Below are positions 60,805-64,000 of a DNA stretch of 64,000 bases, in pieces. The stretch is from Daucus carota subsp. sativus (taxonomy: Eukaryota > Streptophyta > Magnoliopsida > Apiales > Apiaceae): positions 42,495,598-42,559,597 of the forward strand of contig NC_030385.2 in NCBI RefSeq assembly GCF_001625215.2, in the 5' to 3' direction. A program made the translations under genes and the position numbers. The notes under the pieces are model-generated. The model made no database searches. It worked only from the letters and a program-made list of their open reading frames with translations, and was not told the origin of the DNA. Position 1 is the stretch's first letter; every line of letters begins with the position of its first letter.

Positions 60805-63083
60805 TGTAAAATCCTGTGATTTTATTTATTTATTTAAATATTTTATTTAATTAGTATTGTTATTATGAGTTAGATATTAAATTTAGATTGTTTGTATTTA
60901 TATATTTAGATATTAGTATTAATTGGAAGTTTCTAAAATTTATTTTGTGTTAGTTATTTGAATAATAAAATAGAGAGAATTCTTTATTAATGGAAAGAAA
61001 CGTAGAAATATTATCGAAAATCGAAATCTTCTTGAGAAGACCTTATATTTGGAAATTGGTTTATGAGGTGGAGAAAATTGTGATTTAAGTTTGGAACTTC
61101 CTATTTACGATTAGGTTTTATGTGCTATATAAGAATCCCTCTGGAATCTGAATAAGTCGTACAACAATTTACGTGGACGGGTATGTTTTCTTTTCTCTTC
61201 GATCTTTGCAAGTATATGTTGATTTGAGATATTGATTTCTTGTTTCTTGTCATGTGTATTTGATGTGAATATATCATGTTTGCTTAATTGTTTATGCTGA
61301 AATTTGTATATAACAATTTCTGTGAATCAGTTGGGTTGTAAAAATCTTAGTAAATTGAAAATTGATCGGATATTGTTGATTCTGGACATTCTGAAAAGCT
61401 CTCTTCGATACCTACAACTTTTGTCTCAGAACTTATTTTGAAATTAGCAGTGTATCTATGCTTAAAATCACATTCCTTGTAACCTTTCAGTTCTTAGTCG
61501 CGAAACTTTTTTTTCCCATGTTCAAAAATTCGCTATAAATTGATCGTATGTCGAAAATTTACTCGTGATACCAATCTGAAAAGCTTGAGATATAATCTTT
61601 AGTCATCAGTCATACCCATTTGTTGTTTAAATTGATTTAATTGTCTAAACTGACTTACAAAGATTCAGGGCTGTTTATACTTTTCTGCTGAGTTGTTCGG
61701 TGTTTAAAAATTCATATCTCCCTCGTTATTTGCCATAAAATTGTGATCTTTACCAATTCTGAAACCTCTAAGAATTCTCTTTAAGTGTTTAGTTATAGTA
61801 TAATTGATATCAGTTTGTTTGCTTCATGAAAATCTGCTTTGAATGTAAACTGCTCCTGAGTAAAATTCTGCTCTGTTACTTGAACTTCTAAAATTCATAA
61901 CTAATTCGTTATCTGTCCGTTTATTATGAACTTGGTCATTTTGGAATCCTTGTTGAATGTACTTTAATTCTCCAGTTGACTATTTTCTCATATTCAGAAA
62001 CTATATTTGGTTTAGATTGAGATTTGTAACAGCATGCATTGTCATTTGTCTTATTCGGTGATTAAATTGTGTTAATTGTTATTAGTTGTTAAAATCTGAA
62101 TTTTATTAAGACTTGTTATGTGCCTTGCTTTTTATTGTTTAAGGAGTACTATATGTTAATTATGTTTTGTTTATTAATTAAATGTATAGGCTTTGTTCGT
62201 GTTATTAATTTCGGATTTTAAGTGTCGACTTTGAGGTAAGTACCTTTTGACTTACTTTTATTTTCGAAAGGATATTTTGATTTCGCAAATTTCAGATTTT
62301 TGTTATAAGATATAAGAATTTTGTTTCGAAATTTATAAGATATAAATGAGAATCTTTGAAGACCCAGTCTCTACGTTTCAAACCCGTTCGTAGTCTACGT
62401 TATAGTTCCGGAACTAGCCTTAGATACCCTTAGTAGGCGCACAAGTGTGCAACTTTAGATACCTGCTAAGGGCGCGTGATTATTGAACTTTAGATCCCGG
62501 TCACTGGGTAAGTGTGGCAAAAGAATAAGAATAAGATCCCGGTCACTGGGTAAGTGTGGCCGTAGAGCAAGACTGTGGCATTGATAAGATTTTTGTTTCT
62601 GTTTTTGCTTCTCTTTTAAATTCTGTTCGCTTTTAAAATATAAACTGTGGGTTGGATTTGCTTTTACAAGTGTTTTAAAAATTATTATTGTTTTGAGGAA
62701 CAAGGTTTTATAAAAACACTCACTGATTTCGAGATTAATTGTTAGTCAAATTGTTACTTGCTGAGCTGTGTAGCTCATCCATTTTTCTATATTTCAGGTT
62801 CTATCATGTGGAAGAATTTTGAGAATAAGATTGAGGACTTTTGGATTTTATGCTTCGTGATTATTTGCATTTAAAGACTTGGTGTCTATTAAGAATAATT
62901 TGATGAATTTATTAGTTATTAGTTTTGGATTATGGAGCTGCGTCTCCTAGTTTATGACTTTTGATTATCGGGTTTGACCGCTGCTTTGACTGATATATTA
63001 TTTGAGGATTTTGATTTAAGTAATGGTATTATATTTATGTCGTGAAATTAGTTTTTAGTATTCCGAAAAGTCGGGGTGTTACA
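60805..63083. mobile_element. Probable solo LTR, 2.28 kb
   Basis: Starts TGTAAAATCC and ends GGGGTGTTACA, so the ends are TGTAA...TTACA. It is flanked by the 5-bp duplication CACAT (60800-60804 and 63084-63088), as for LTR retrotransposons. A TATA box (CTATATAAG, about 61125) suggests + orientation. Near the 3' end a 27-bp unit (AGATCCCGGTCACTGGGTAA and seven more bases) occurs twice, at 62492-62518 and 62534-62560. No internal coding region or second LTR is present, consistent with recombination to a solo LTR. Confidence 0.7.
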
Positions 63084-63088
63084 CACAT

Positions 63089-63409
63089 ACTTCCCTCTAA
63101 TATACACCTCCTTGTAGGATATTAAAAACCCTAACTTTAAAATTCTAAATATGAATTTGAAAATTTCCTTTTTTCAATTAAATACCAGAATATAATTAAA
63201 TTTATAATGAACAAGCCTCGTACCCATATGTTGTCATATAAATGTGAACACAGTATGACTCTTTTCATTGCTAGTGGACCAGTGGAATCATCTCGAAACC
63301 AGCTCGTAGCCGCCACACATCGCCTCTTAAAACATACAGGGATAAAAGAATCTCGAATACTCGATAAATATGAATTTTTCAAACAAATAAAAGTTATCAT
63401 TATATTATA
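63089..63409. other. Intergenic, nothing recognised
   Basis: Short AT-rich stretch between the solo LTR and a MITE. Confidence 0.4.
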
Positions 63410-63659
63410 CTCTCTCCGTTTCAATTTACATGTCCACCTTGAAGAAATTTTTTTGTTTCAAATTACTTGTCCACTTCAATTTTCAATGCAAAATCATATT
63501 TTCAAAATCAATTCTACTCCACAAATCTCTTATTTATATTTCCTAGATTAATCCCACTCCACATATTTTGATCATTTAATGCAATTAATTTGTGAACATC
63601 CACTTTTCTTAAACTATGTGATTTTTTTAAAGTGGACATCTAATTTGAAACGGAGGGAG
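63410..63659. mobile_element. Stowaway-like MITE (third family)
   Basis: A 250-bp element with ends CTCTCTCCGTTTCAATTTAC and, reversed, CTCCCTCCGTTTCAAATTAG, flanked by TA (63408-63409 and 63660-63661). The inner TGTCCAC is mirrored by GTGGACA. Confidence 0.85.
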
Positions 63660-64000
63660 TATGTATATAATAAAATTAAAATAGCACTTTGGCTAGAAGA
63701 TTTCTTTAGACATATGCATGATCTATTTATTGCAATACATACAATAATTGGCTGTTCCAACACCACATTATTGACCACACTCCACAAAATCAAAATGACC
63801 ACAAATATAACTCAACAAGTCACAACTCACAAGTGAGCCGAGCTAAAGCATGCAACATTCTATCACAAATTTGTGCTAAACTTTTGACAACTCAACCAAC
63901 ACAAATCTGCAGCCCATTCTTCTTCTTACACGTTACACTCCATCACTGGCTCACTTAAAGAAGTGGCATGACCGCTAATATACACACTTGACAAAACCCC
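63660..64000. other. Intergenic to window end
   Basis: No gene or clear repeat is recognised. Confidence 0.4.

Overview
This is nuclear DNA of a flowering plant, a eudicot. Genes are sparse and intron-containing. The intergenic DNA is AT-rich and full of MITEs with Stowaway-type ends (CTCCCTCCGT, TA target duplications). The families present are typical of plants: GH3, XTH, FLA, PPR, class I formin, ILR3-type bHLH, G-type lectin receptor kinase and TPS-b terpene synthases. The terpene synthase cluster and MITE content would suit an asterid such as an Apiaceae species, but that assignment is only an inference.

Layout. 1-1018: 3' end of an unidentified gene (+). 1778-4093: G-type lectin receptor-like kinase (-). 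4.2-16.3 kb: long intergenic stretch with several MITEs, including two same-family 304-bp Stowaway copies in opposite orientation. 16339-18405: GH3 acyl-acid-amido synthetase (+, three exons). 18924-20003: fasciclin-like protein (-). 21512-22819: xyloglucan endotransglucosylase/hydrolase (-, four exons). 23.0-27.7 kb: intergenic. 27692-29905: E-class PPR protein split by one intron (+). 30904-34685: class I formin (-, six exons). 35801-37023: Mutator-like foldback element with a 9-bp target duplication. 37313-42760: ILR3-like bHLH factor (+, five exons, one apparent GC-AG intron, introns loaded with repeats).

43.1-57.6 kb is a terpene synthase cluster. Two near-identical intact seven-exon genes (593 aa each, -) stand in tandem. 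About 6 kb further on, two broken copies face each other tail to tail and form an inverted repeat. The DNA between the intact and broken copies carries a second inverted duplication, two hAT-type elements with perfect 8-bp target duplications, a Harbinger-type MITE and a minisatellite. 58174-59881: DUF604/Fringe-like glycosyltransferase (-); the DNA just past its stop codon is also duplicated in the cluster. 60805-63083: apparent solo LTR (TGTAA...TTACA, 5-bp duplication CACAT). A last Stowaway MITE lies at 63410-63659.

The genes do not form one pathway. They cover surface signalling (lectin kinase), auxin conjugation (GH3), cell wall and surface (FLA, XTH), organelle RNA processing (PPR), actin assembly at the membrane (formin), iron-response transcription (ILR3-like), plastid monoterpene synthesis (TPS) and Golgi glycosylation (DUF604). 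The most unusual part is the rearranged terpene synthase cluster with its inverted pseudogene pair, which could give rise to double-stranded RNA matching the intact genes.
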